From: Desulfovibrionaceae bacterium
Lineage (GTDB): Bacteria; Desulfobacterota; Desulfovibrionia; Desulfovibrionales; Desulfovibrionaceae
Length of the DNA: 64,000 nt
Assembly (NCBI GenBank): GCA_910575755.1
Contig: CAJTFO010000001.1
Coordinates: 434,001-498,000 of the forward strand
Reading direction: 5' to 3'
The notes below the pieces were generated by a model, which made no database searches, was not told the DNA's origin, and saw nothing but the letters and a program-made list of their open reading frames with translations. The number at the start of each line of letters is the position of its first letter. Positions within the stretch are counted from its first letter, which is position 1. The position numbers were made by a program, and so were the translations under genes. This document shows positions 44,183-51,496 of the stretch, one piece after another.

Positions 44183-45124
44183 ATGCCCATCAAGATTCCC
44201 GCTGATCTCCCGGCCCGCACCGCTCTGGAAGGCGAAAACATTTTTGTGATGACCGAGGACCGCGCCCGGCAGCAGGACATCCGGCCTCTGGAAATCGTGA
44301 TTGTCAATCTGATGCCCACCAAGATCGCCACGGAAACGCAATTGCTGCGCCTGCTGGGCAATTCGCCCATTCAGGTAAACATCACCCTGCTGCGCACGGC
44401 GGCGCATGAATCCAAAAACACGCCGCTGCGCCATCTGGAGCGATTTTACAAGACTTTCGCCGAAATCCGCCACCGCAGCTTCGACGGCATGATCGTCACC
44501 GGCGCGCCGGTGGAGCATCTGCCTTTTGAGGATGTGGACTACTGGCAGGAACTGCTGGAAATCATGACCTACGCCCAGGGGCATGTCTATTCCACGCTCT
44601 ATCTCTGCTGGGCGGCCCAGGCGGCCCTGTACCACTTCTACGGGGTGCCCAAGCACATTCTGCCGGCCAAGATATCGGGCATATTCTGCCATGAGGTTCT
44701 CCATCCGGAATGCCGCCTGTTCCGGGGATTTGACGACGAATTTCTGGCGCCGCACTCACGCCATACCGAAGTGCGCGCCGAGGATGTGCTCAAGGCGCCC
44801 AATCTGCGCGTTCTGGCTCAATCCGGCGAGGCCGGACTGGCCCTGGCGGAGAGCCTGGATCACAGCCAGGTGTTCATGACCGGACACCTGGAATACGACC
44901 GGGGCACACTGGACGCCGAATATCGGCGAGACCTGGGCAAGGGGCTGAACCCCGGACTGCCCAGGCACTATTATCCCGGCGACAATCCCTCGGCCATGCC
45001 GCTGATGACCTGGCGGGCCCATGCCCACCTGTTCTACAGCAACTGGCTCAACTATTATGTGTATCAGGAAACCCCCTTCAGTCTCACGGCCATTTCCCGG
45101 AGCCGCGCGGCAGGGGAGGAATAA
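44183..45124 (+). CDS. metA: Homoserine O-acyltransferase MetA
   Basis: 313 residues of the MetA (not MetX) family, first step of methionine synthesis from homoserine. Visible are [40 protein letters not shown], the nucleophile [14 protein letters not shown] (Cys near residue 142), LFRGFDDEF and HLEYDRGTL with the catalytic His-Glu. MetA proteins use either acetyl- or succinyl-CoA; the sequence alone does not settle which. The ATG at 44183 is preferred over an upstream in-frame start inside the leader hairpin. Confidence 0.94.
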   Translation: MPIKIPADLPARTALEGENIFVMTEDRARQQDIRPLEIVIVNLMPTKIATETQLLRLLGNSPIQVNITLLRTAAHESKNTPLRHLERFYKTFAEIRHRSFDGMIVTGAPVEHLPFEDVDYWQELLEIMTYAQGHVYSTLYLCWAAQAALYHFYGVPKHILPAKISGIFCHEVLHPECRLFRGFDDEFLAPHSRHTEVRAEDVLKAPNLRVLAQSGEAGLALAESLDHSQVFMTGHLEYDRGTLDAEYRRDLGKGLNPGLPRHYYPGDNPSAMPLMTWRAHAHLFYSNWLNYYVYQETPFSLTAISRSRAAGEE

Positions 45125-45162
45125 TCGACCGGACTCCTGACCGGCGTCATGAGGTGCTGCCT

Positions 45163-45603
45163 ATGCGTTTTTCCACCAGAACCCGCTACGGTTTGCGTTT
45201 TTTACTGCGACTGGCGGCCCAACCCAAGGGCAGCCTGCTGCAACTGGGCCAGGTAGCCCGTGAGGAAAACATCTCCTCAGGCTATCTGGAGCAGATCGTC
45301 CGGGCTCTCAAGCCTCTGGGCATTTTGCGCGCTGTACGCGGCTCGGGCGGCGGCTACGCTCTGGCCAAGGCCCCGTCCCAAATCACTATGGAAGATGTAT
45401 TCCTGCATCTGGAGGGCGAAATCGCGCCGGTGCGCTGTCTGACCAAGGGGAGATGTTGCCTGCGTGAGACACAATGCTCCACGCGCGGCTTCTGGAAAGA
45501 ACTGGACAGCCACATTCGCGGTTTTTTACAACAACACACCCTTCAGGAAATCATAGAATCTGAGAAGCGTTCCGCTTCAGGAGGCAATTATGTGGAATTA
45601 TAG
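45163..45603 (+). CDS. Rrf2 family transcriptional regulator (IscR-like)
   Basis: 146 residues with an N-terminal winged helix (STRTRYGLRFLLRLAAQPKG, VAREENISSGYLEQIVRALKPLGILRAVRGSGGGYALAK) and the three-cysteine region CLTKGRCCLRETQC that binds a [2Fe-2S] cluster in IscR. It precedes nifU and nifS, so it probably senses cluster status and controls them. The ATG at 45163 has GAGG eight bases upstream. The last 14 bases overlap nifU, and the nifU ribosome site AGGAGG is inside this gene. Confidence 0.9.
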   Translation: MRFSTRTRYGLRFLLRLAAQPKGSLLQLGQVAREENISSGYLEQIVRALKPLGILRAVRGSGGGYALAKAPSQITMEDVFLHLEGEIAPVRCLTKGRCCLRETQCSTRGFWKELDSHIRGFLQQHTLQEIIESEKRSASGGNYVEL

Positions 45604-46426
45604 CGATGCCGTGCATGATCATTTTCTGCACCCGCACAACGCCGGTCCCCTGGCTGACGCCAACGCCGTGGGCGAGGTGGGCAGCCTGGCCTGCGGCGAC
45701 GCCCTCAAGCTCTATCTGAAAATCAACGGTGAAGGCGTTATTGAGAATGCCGGCTTTGAAACCTTCGGCTGTGCCAGCGCCATCGCCTCCAGCTCCGTAC
45801 TCACGGACATGATCAAGGGCATGAAGGTGGACGACGCGCTCAAGCTCACCAACAAGGACATTGCCAATGCTCTGGGCGGCCTGCCCAAGCAGAAGATGCA
45901 CTGCTCCGTCATGGGCCAGGAGGCTCTGGAGGCGGCCATCCGTCAATGGAAAGGCGAACCGCCCGTGCCCCACGCCCACGAAGAGGGCAAGCTGGTGTGC
46001 AAATGCTTCGGCGTCACAGACGCCCAGATTATCCGCGCCGTCCGCGAGAATAATCTGAAAACCGTGGAGGAAGTGACCAATTACACCAAGGCCGGCGGCG
46101 CGTGCGGCGACTGTCTGGATGAAATCGCCGAAATTCTCGCCGCCGAGCTCAAGCAGAAGCCGCTGACCGAGCTCAAGCCCAGGCCGCGCATGACCAATGT
46201 GCAGCGCATGCAGCAGGTGCTCAAGACCATTGATGAGGAAATCCGGCCCCAGCTCGCGGCTGACGGCGGCGACATCGAACTGGTGGATGTGGACGGCAAG
46301 CGGGTGACGGTTTCCCTGCGCGGGCGCTGTTCGCAGTGCCGTTCCAGCGAGGTGACCATACGCAATCTGGTGGAGCGCCTGTTGCGCGAGCATGTGGAGC
46401 CCGACATCGTGGTGGAGGAGGCATAA
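45590..46426 (+). CDS. nifU: Iron-sulfur scaffold protein NifU (three-domain)
   Basis: 278 residues. Domain 1 (residues 1-125) is IscU-like with Cys at SLACGD, FGCASA and HCSVMG, the assembly site. Domain 2 (~135-190) is the BFD-like [2Fe-2S] domain with CKCFGV and GGACGDC. Domain 3 (~205-278) is the NFU domain with CSQC. The three-domain NifU together with NifS forms the general cluster-assembly system of many sulfate reducers and is not proof of nitrogen fixation. Confidence 0.95.
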   Translation: MWNYSDAVHDHFLHPHNAGPLADANAVGEVGSLACGDALKLYLKINGEGVIENAGFETFGCASAIASSSVLTDMIKGMKVDDALKLTNKDIANALGGLPKQKMHCSVMGQEALEAAIRQWKGEPPVPHAHEEGKLVCKCFGVTDAQIIRAVRENNLKTVEEVTNYTKAGGACGDCLDEIAEILAAELKQKPLTELKPRPRMTNVQRMQQVLKTIDEEIRPQLAADGGDIELVDVDGKRVTVSLRGRCSQCRSSEVTIRNLVERLLREHVEPDIVVEEA

Positions 46427-46429
46427 ACC

Positions 46430-47584
46430 ATGAAGACCATCTATCTCGACAACAACGCCACCACAGCCGTGGCCCCTGAAGTGCTCGCGGCCATGCTGCC
46501 CTATCTTGGCGAACTGTACGGCAACCCCTCCAGCATGCACAGCTTCGGCGGCCAGGTGGGCGAAGCCGTGGATACGGCCCGCGAGCGCATGGCCGCCCTG
46601 CTGGGCGCGCATCCGGATGAGATCATTTTTACCTCCTGCGGTTCGGAAAGCGACAATACGGCCATCTGGTCCGCCCTTCAGACGCAACCGGAAAAGCGTC
46701 ACCTGATCACCACCCGCGTGGAGCACCCGGCGGTGCTCAATGTGGTTCAGTACTGGGAGCGCCAGGGCTATCATGTGACCCTGCTCGGCGTGGACGGCAA
46801 AGGCCGCCTTGATCTGGACGAATACGCCGCCGCCCTGTCCGACGACACGGCCCTGGCGTCTATCATGTTCGCCAACAATGAGGTGGGAGACATCTACCCC
46901 ATTCAGCGTATGGCTGAAATGGCCAGGGAGCGCGGCGTGCTCTTTCACACCGACGCGGTGCAGGCCGTGGGCAAAACGCCCATTGACCTGCGCCATCTGC
47001 CGGTGGACATGCTGTCCCTGTCCGGGCACAAGATTCATGCGCCCAAGGGCATCGGCGTACTCTATGTGCGCAAGGGCGTGCGCTTCCGCCCCTTTTTGCG
47101 CGGCGGCCACCAGGAACGGGGCCGGCGGGCAGGCACGGAAAACGTGCCCTACATCGTGGGTCTGGGCATGGCCGCTCAACTGGCCAGCGATCACATGCAG
47201 GAAGAGCGCGTCAACGTGGCCCGACTGCGCGACAGGCTGGAAAACGGCCTGCTGGAGCGCATTCCGGACTGCATGGTCAACGGAGATGTGGAAAACCGCC
47301 TGCCCAACACCAGCAATATCGCATTCAAGAATGTGGAGGGTGAAGCCATCCTGCTGATGCTCGACCGTCTGGGCATCTGCGCCAGCTCCGGTTCTGCCTG
47401 TACTTCGGGCAGTCTGGAGCCTTCGCATGTGCTCAGGGCCATGGGCCTGCCCTTCAACTACGCCCACGGCTCGGTGCGCCTTTCTCTCTCCCGCTACACC
47501 ACGGAAGAGGATGTGGAGTATGTGATTGAAAATTTCCCAGGCGTCATTGAAACTCTGCGGGCCATTTCTCCCTTCAAGAACTGA
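46430..47584 (+). CDS. nifS: Cysteine desulfurase NifS
   Basis: 384 residues. A PLP enzyme that takes sulfur from cysteine to load NifU. N-terminal IYLDNNATTAVAPEVL, the PLP lysine in SLSGHKIHAPKG near residue 202, and the active-site loop SSGSACTSGSLEPSHVL with the catalytic Cys near residue 325. It is only 3 bp after nifU. A clear terminator follows. Confidence 0.96.
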   Translation: MKTIYLDNNATTAVAPEVLAAMLPYLGELYGNPSSMHSFGGQVGEAVDTARERMAALLGAHPDEIIFTSCGSESDNTAIWSALQTQPEKRHLITTRVEHPAVLNVVQYWERQGYHVTLLGVDGKGRLDLDEYAAALSDDTALASIMFANNEVGDIYPIQRMAEMARERGVLFHTDAVQAVGKTPIDLRHLPVDMLSLSGHKIHAPKGIGVLYVRKGVRFRPFLRGGHQERGRRAGTENVPYIVGLGMAAQLASDHMQEERVNVARLRDRLENGLLERIPDCMVNGDVENRLPNTSNIAFKNVEGEAILLMLDRLGICASSGSACTSGSLEPSHVLRAMGLPFNYAHGSVRLSLSRYTTEEDVEYVIENFPGVIETLRAISPFKN

Positions 47585-47603
47585 GCGGCCCCGCTTTGCC
47601 GAT

Positions 47604-47633
47604 GCCGGAGGGATATGCCCTCCGGCGTTTTTT
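47604..47633 (+). terminator. Intrinsic terminator after nifS
   Basis: A perfect 9-bp stem GCCGGAGGG / CCCTCCGGC with a 5-nt loop, then G and six T. It ends the metA-rrf2-nifU-nifS transcription unit. Confidence 0.92.
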
Positions 47634-47721
47634 ACGCCTTTCCCGCTGCCCTGCCCGAGTCCGCCATTGCGTCAGTCCGACCGGTTGCGGACAGTCGGCT
47701 CCGCGCAGCCCCGTGCCGGCT

Positions 47722-48273
47722 TCAGGCCACGTTCCGGCCTTTTCCGGCGGCCAGCGCGCGCCTTTGCTTTCTGTCCAGCAATCGCTGATTGGAGCTGCCC
47801 CGAAAAGGCAATTCCAAATCCCGCAAAGCTTCCACATACGGTCCGTCGATAAGCAGATCAGTCAATTCCAGCAGGCGGGCGATATCCGGCTCATGGCCGC
47901 GTTCCGTCCGCGCCAGCAATGTTTCATAGGTATAGCCGGTATAGGTGACTACATCGCCGCCCCTGGCGCGGATCTTTTCGGCCACAGCGCAGAGCGCGCC
48001 GGCCTGGAGGAAGGGTTCGCCGCCGGAAAATGTGATGCCGGACAGCAGCGGATTTTCGTCGTAGCGCGCGAGAATTTCTTTCACATCACAAAAAAAACCG
48101 CCCTTGCGGTCGTGCGTTTCCGGATTATGGCAGCCTTTGCAGGAGTGCGGACAGCCCTGGGTGAACAGCACCAGGCGCAAGCCCGGACCATCCACAATGG
48201 ATTCCTCCACCATGCCGGACAAACGCAATGGCGTCGGGCCCGGCATGGTGGAAGTGACGCCGTGCTCAGGCAT
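47722..48273 (-). CDS. nrdG: Anaerobic ribonucleotide reductase activating enzyme (NrdG-like radical SAM)
   Basis: 183 residues. GCPHSCKGCHNP supplies the Cx3Cx2C radical SAM cluster and TFSGGEPFLQ binds SAM. NrdG-type activases abstract hydrogen from the conserved glycine of the reductase. The chosen ATG at 48273 overlaps the last eight bases of the small glycyl-radical ORF, which implies coupled translation; a later ATG at 48246 is possible. The protein is slightly longer at the C-terminus than E. coli NrdG (154 aa), with a basic tail. Confidence 0.9.
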   Translation of the reverse strand: MPEHGVTSTMPGPTPLRLSGMVEESIVDGPGLRLVLFTQGCPHSCKGCHNPETHDRKGGFFCDVKEILARYDENPLLSGITFSGGEPFLQAGALCAVAEKIRARGGDVVTYTGYTYETLLARTERGHEPDIARLLELTDLLIDGPYVEALRDLELPFRGSSNQRLLDRKQRRALAAGKGRNVA

Positions 48274-48436
48274 GCCGAACCCGGTCCTGCTCCTCGGCTC
48301 GCTTGGCATTATTGAAGCGGTCCAGGGTACCCACCAGATAGCCGGTAATTCGGCGGATGCGCTCAAAGCCCACGCCCTGGCCCACCATTTTCTGTTTTGC
48401 TTTCGTTTCTTCAAACAAACGCGATTCCATCAGCAT
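48266..48436 (-). CDS. Detached glycyl-radical segment of class III ribonucleotide reductase
   Basis: A 56-residue ORF that ORF tables tend to miss. It reads FERIRRITGYLVGTLDRFNN followed by AKRAEEQDRVRH, which is the C-terminal glycyl-radical loop of class III reductases (radical Gly in ITGYL, residue ~32). The large NrdD ORF upstream stops before this part. AGGAG lies nine bases before the ATG at 48436, so it is separately translated. The first ~22 residues are a new N-terminus (MLMESRLFEETKAKQKM). It probably docks onto NrdD as a radical-bearing subunit, as YfiD does for pyruvate formate-lyase. Confidence 0.85.
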   Translation of the reverse strand: MLMESRLFEETKAKQKMVGQGVGFERIRRITGYLVGTLDRFNNAKRAEEQDRVRHA

Positions 48437-48567
48437 TGCCGCAGTCTCCTTTTTATTCTCAGAGCAAAGCAGAGCGGTGTAAAGTAACCCGCTCCAACGT
48501 TATATAATGTTCTCGCCCGGTTCCGAAGAACCGGGATGCCTCGGCGGGGCCATACGCCCTTGTCCGC
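48437..48567 (-). other. nrdD to glycyl-radical ORF intergenic gap
   Basis: 131 bp separates the NrdD stop from the small ORF. It contains a strong tetraloop hairpin (48516-48535), an AT-rich palindromic stretch AACGTTATATAATGTT and the AGGAG site of the small gene. All three frames have stops between the two ORFs, so a simple frameshift does not join them. Confidence 0.6.
48516..48535 (-). repeat. UUCG-tetraloop hairpin between nrdD and the glycyl-radical ORF
   Basis: On the transcribed minus strand, CCCGGTTC-TTCG-GAACCGGG: an 8-bp GC-rich stem closed by the very stable UUCG loop. No T-run follows, so it is more likely an mRNA-stability or processing element than a terminator. Confidence 0.75.
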
Positions 48568-50835
48568 TTATTCCCATTTGGGGGTCTGCGGAAATTTTCT
48601 GCGCAGTTGGCGCAACGTTTCCAGGCTCACGCCCTCGCCCTCGCGGCGACCGCAACGCGGGCAGACATCATTGATGACGCCCGTATAGCCGCAGATGGGG
48701 TCGCGATCCAGGGGATGGTTAATGGAGCCATAGCCTACGCCCTGATCATGCATGTAACGGATGATCCGCTCAAAGGCCTGAAGATTTTTGCAGGTGTCTC
48801 CGTCCAGTTCCACATAGGTTATGTGCCCGGCATTGGTCAGGGCATGATAGGGCGCTTCCAGTTGAATCTTTTTAAAGGCCCTGATGGGATAGTAAACCGG
48901 CACATGGAAGGAATTGGTATAGTAGTCGCGGTCCGTGACGCCGGGAATGCTGCCGTAGCGCTCCCGATCCAGGGCCACAAAGCGCCCGCTGAGGCTTTCC
49001 GCCGGAGTGGCGATAAGCGAGAAATTCAGACCGGTCTTTTCCGCCTCTTCGTCGGCGCGGCGGCGCATGTGCCCGACGATCTCAAGACCCAGCTTCTGCG
49101 CCTCATCACTTTCGCCGTGGTGCGCGCCCAGCAGGGCCTTGAGGGTTTCGGCCAGCCCGATAAAACCCACAGTCAGGGTGCCGTGCTTGAGCACTTCGCC
49201 GATGCTGTCATCCCAGTCCAGCTTGCCGGAGTCCAGCCAGATGCCGTTGCCCATGAGGAAGGGATAATTGCGCACCTTCTTGCCGCTCTGAATCTTGAGC
49301 CGGTGCAGCAACTGGCGGAATGCCAGATCAATCTTTTCATCCAGCAGGGCGTGAAATTTGTCCACATCGCCGCGAGCCTCCAGGCCCAAACGAGGCAGAT
49401 TCACGGACGTAAAGCTCAGGTTTCCGCGCCCGCAGGTCACCTGGCGTTGCGGGTCGTACACATTGCCCAGCACGCGCGTGCGGCAGCCCATATAGGCGAC
49501 TTCACTGTTATAGTCGCCCTCCCTGTAATACTTCAGGTTGAAGGGCGCGTCGATGAAGCTGAAATTGGGGAAGAGGCGTTTGGCCGAAGTCTCCATGGCC
49601 AGCGTGAACAGATCGTAGTTGGGATCGCCAGGATTGTAGTTGACCCCCTCCTTGACCTTGAAAATCTGCACCGGAAAAATGGAGGTTTCGCCGTTGCCCA
49701 GTCCGGCCTGAGTGGCAAGGAGCAGGTTTTTCACCACCATGCGACCCTCGGCGGAAGTGTCTGTGCCATAATTGATGGAACTGAACGGCACCTGGGCTCC
49801 GGCGCGGGAATTCATGGTGTTCAGGTTGTGGATCAGGGCTTCCATGGCCTGATACACGCGGCGATCCGTATTGCCCAGGGCCTCCTCCACGGCATAGCGG
49901 TGGGCGCGTCCGGCCAGTTCCCGCCACTCCGCGGGCGCGTGCTCAGCCAGGGCGCGGGCCAGCGCCTCGGCCCCGGGCCCGTCCGTGGCGGCAGCCGGAC
50001 TCAGGCCGGCTGCATCCAGCAGTTGCGCCGCCAGCGTCCCGGCCGAGGCGGCATCCAGGTCGCCCGCGATACGCAGACAGGCGCAGAAGGCCTTGCGATA
50101 TTCCTTGGCGTAGGTTTTGGTCACGCCGGGCGCCATGGCAAAGTCAAAGTGCGGCACGCTCTGGCCGCCGTGCATTTCATTCTGGTTGGCCTGAATGGCA
50201 ATGCAGGCCAGAGCCGAATAACTTTCAATGGAATTGGGTTCGCGCAGATAGCCGTGCCCGGTGGAGAAGCCGTTTCTGAACAGCGGAATCAGGTCAATCT
50301 GGCAGCAGGTTTCCGTGAGCATGTAAAAATCTTTGTCATGGATGTGGATGTCGCCGTTGGCGTGCGCGGCCGAGGCGTCCTTGGGCAGAATGTAGTTGTC
50401 GATAAAAAACTTGGAACCCTCGGAGCCGTATTTGAGCATGGTGCCCATGGCCGTGTCGCCGTCGATATTGGCGTTTTCCCGCTTGATGTCCTCCCGGATG
50501 GCCGGGGAGTACGTCAGCTTTTTGTAAATATCCATGAGATACGATTCCGCGTTGCGTATCTTGGCATGCTCGGCGCGGTAGAGAATATAGGCCTTGGCGG
50601 TTTTGGCGTAATCGTACTGGATGAGGCTTTCCTCCACCACGTCCTGAATTTCTTCCACATGGCGAAGATGGCGCTCATCCAGCTTTTTGCAGACTTTTTC
50701 CGTGACAAAGAGCAGATCCGTGGGGGACATGTCCTCGCCGCCCACGGCCTGATTGGCCTTGGTGATGGCGTTGAGAATCTTGACGGAATCAAAGGGCGCG
50801 GACGTACCGTCCCGTTTGGTGATGGCGGCGGGCAT
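48568..50835 (-). CDS. nrdD: Class III anaerobic ribonucleoside-triphosphate reductase, large part
   Basis: 755 residues making deoxyribonucleotides without oxygen. An ATP-cone (ITKRDGTSAPFDSVKILNAI) occupies residues ~1-95. The barrel contains HIHDKDFY, GGQSVPHFDFAMAPGV, SRAGAQVPFSSINYGTDTS, CRTRVLGN and RGNLSFTSVNLPRLGLEA, with the catalytic cysteines among them. A stretch near residues 230-275 (DAASAGTLAAQLLDAAGLSPAAATDG) is an alanine-rich insertion. The end has CGYTGVINDVCPRCGR, the zinc-site region, and then terminates at PKWE without the RITGYLVGT glycyl segment, which is found on the next ORF. The ATG at 50835 has GGAG six bases upstream. Confidence 0.93.
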   Translation of the reverse strand: MPAAITKRDGTSAPFDSVKILNAITKANQAVGGEDMSPTDLLFVTEKVCKKLDERHLRHVEEIQDVVEESLIQYDYAKTAKAYILYRAEHAKIRNAESYLMDIYKKLTYSPAIREDIKRENANIDGDTAMGTMLKYGSEGSKFFIDNYILPKDASAAHANGDIHIHDKDFYMLTETCCQIDLIPLFRNGFSTGHGYLREPNSIESYSALACIAIQANQNEMHGGQSVPHFDFAMAPGVTKTYAKEYRKAFCACLRIAGDLDAASAGTLAAQLLDAAGLSPAAATDGPGAEALARALAEHAPAEWRELAGRAHRYAVEEALGNTDRRVYQAMEALIHNLNTMNSRAGAQVPFSSINYGTDTSAEGRMVVKNLLLATQAGLGNGETSIFPVQIFKVKEGVNYNPGDPNYDLFTLAMETSAKRLFPNFSFIDAPFNLKYYREGDYNSEVAYMGCRTRVLGNVYDPQRQVTCGRGNLSFTSVNLPRLGLEARGDVDKFHALLDEKIDLAFRQLLHRLKIQSGKKVRNYPFLMGNGIWLDSGKLDWDDSIGEVLKHGTLTVGFIGLAETLKALLGAHHGESDEAQKLGLEIVGHMRRRADEEAEKTGLNFSLIATPAESLSGRFVALDRERYGSIPGVTDRDYYTNSFHVPVYYPIRAFKKIQLEAPYHALTNAGHITYVELDGDTCKNLQAFERIIRYMHDQGVGYGSINHPLDRDPICGYTGVINDVCPRCGRREGEGVSLETLRQLRRKFPQTPKWE

Positions 50836-50973
50836 GAAACACTCCGGGCATGGGGGCTGGCATGGTAAAAACACCTCCCGCCAGAAAACGGGAAGAGGAG
50901 GACGCTTGTCCTCAATGTCGAACCTGTCGGCAAAAGCCCCGTTGCCGATGGCCCATCCAGAAAAACGAGAGAA

Positions 50974-51128
50974 CGAAAGCAGGTCTTCCGGCTTGCCGGC
51001 TCACTTTTCGGCCTTCCCGGCACAAGTCCAGTGGCGCGCGGGGAAAAGCGGCATCAGTTCGGCGTACGGCGGCGGGTCCGCTCCCGATTTGAACGGGATT
51101 CCCTATGAAGCCCCGAGGGGCGCTTCCG
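50974..51128 (-). promoter_or_regulatory. Cobalamin (B12) riboswitch in the nrdD leader
   Basis: On the minus strand, a P1 helix CGGAAGC (51122-51128) / GCTTTCG (50974-50980) closes the element. Inside are AGGGAATCCCGTTCAAATC then GGGAGCGGACCCGCCGCCG, which follows the B12-box GGGAA-N-CCGGTG-AAATCCGGG-CG-CCCGC pattern, and near the 3' end GCCGGAAGACCTGC, the conserved end of cobalamin riboswitches. The leader then runs ~140 nt to nrdD with hairpins at 50927-50948 and 50898-50913 that may be the switch platform. Reductase made without B12 would be turned off when B12 is available. Confidence 0.85.
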
Positions 51129-51135
51129 TCGTGTA

Positions 51136-51164
51136 AAAGTAGTCAAAACACTGCCCTTCGTCAA
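51136..51164 (-). promoter_or_regulatory. Promoter of the nrdD operon
   Basis: On the minus strand TTGACG (51159-51164), 17-bp spacer, TACTTT (51136-51141). The predicted start near 51129 coincides with the first base of riboswitch helix P1, which supports both assignments. Confidence 0.62.
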
Positions 51165-51170
51165 TGCGGC

Positions 51171-51196
51171 CAGGGCAATCGCACAGGGCAATCGCA
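51171..51196 (-). repeat. 13-bp perfect tandem repeat upstream of the nrdD promoter
   Basis: CAGGGCAATCGCA occurs twice without a gap (51171-51183 and 51184-51196), i.e. about 42 to 68 bp upstream of the predicted nrdD transcription start, just behind the -35 box. This is where an activator would bind. It does not resemble the NrdR box. The other flanking gene (HD protein) starts 300 bp away. Confidence 0.7.
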
Positions 51197-51496
51197 TGAA
51201 GGTCAGGCCGCCGGTTTGTCCATTAACGCCTCGCATAAAAAGTCATCATCCCGGAGGCAGCAACTGAACATCCTTATAAAAGAGAACAGACGCGCGTCTC
51301 AAAGCGTCCATGACGCCTTATCTGTTGTTTGGCATTCAGAAATTTCCACCGATTGCCGCTGGCGCTGGACGCAGGGATTTGTGGCCGGGCTGCGGCGCTT
51401 GAACTTTATGGCCCGCAGCGATATGCTTATGCCGCCAAAAATTTTACAACACAGGCGCGCTTCGTCACACGCCCTCGTTTCTGCTAAGGACAGACT
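51197..51496. other. Upstream region of the HD-domain gene
   Basis: 300 bp. I see no convincing promoter pair or ORF; AAGGA at 51485-51489 is the ribosome site for the gene at 51497. Confidence 0.4.

Noticed and set aside
45590-47584. Nitrogen fixation cluster
   Set aside because: nifU and nifS here follow an IscR-like Rrf2 regulator and no nitrogenase gene is present, so they are the general iron-sulfur assembly system.
48607-50868. A plus-strand open frame of 753 codons opposite nrdD
   Set aside because: Antisense shadow of a clear nrdD; no known motifs.
50836-50868. A short leader-peptide ORF (ATG near 50862) with a GGGAGG site, overlapping the nrdD start
   Set aside because: About 24 codons without a regulatory codon run; the nrdD start has its own GGAG site, so the overlap is probably chance.
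50836-51300. NrdR boxes upstream of nrdD
   Set aside because: No ACAC-WATATW-GTGT-like 16-bp palindromes were found in the leader or promoter region.
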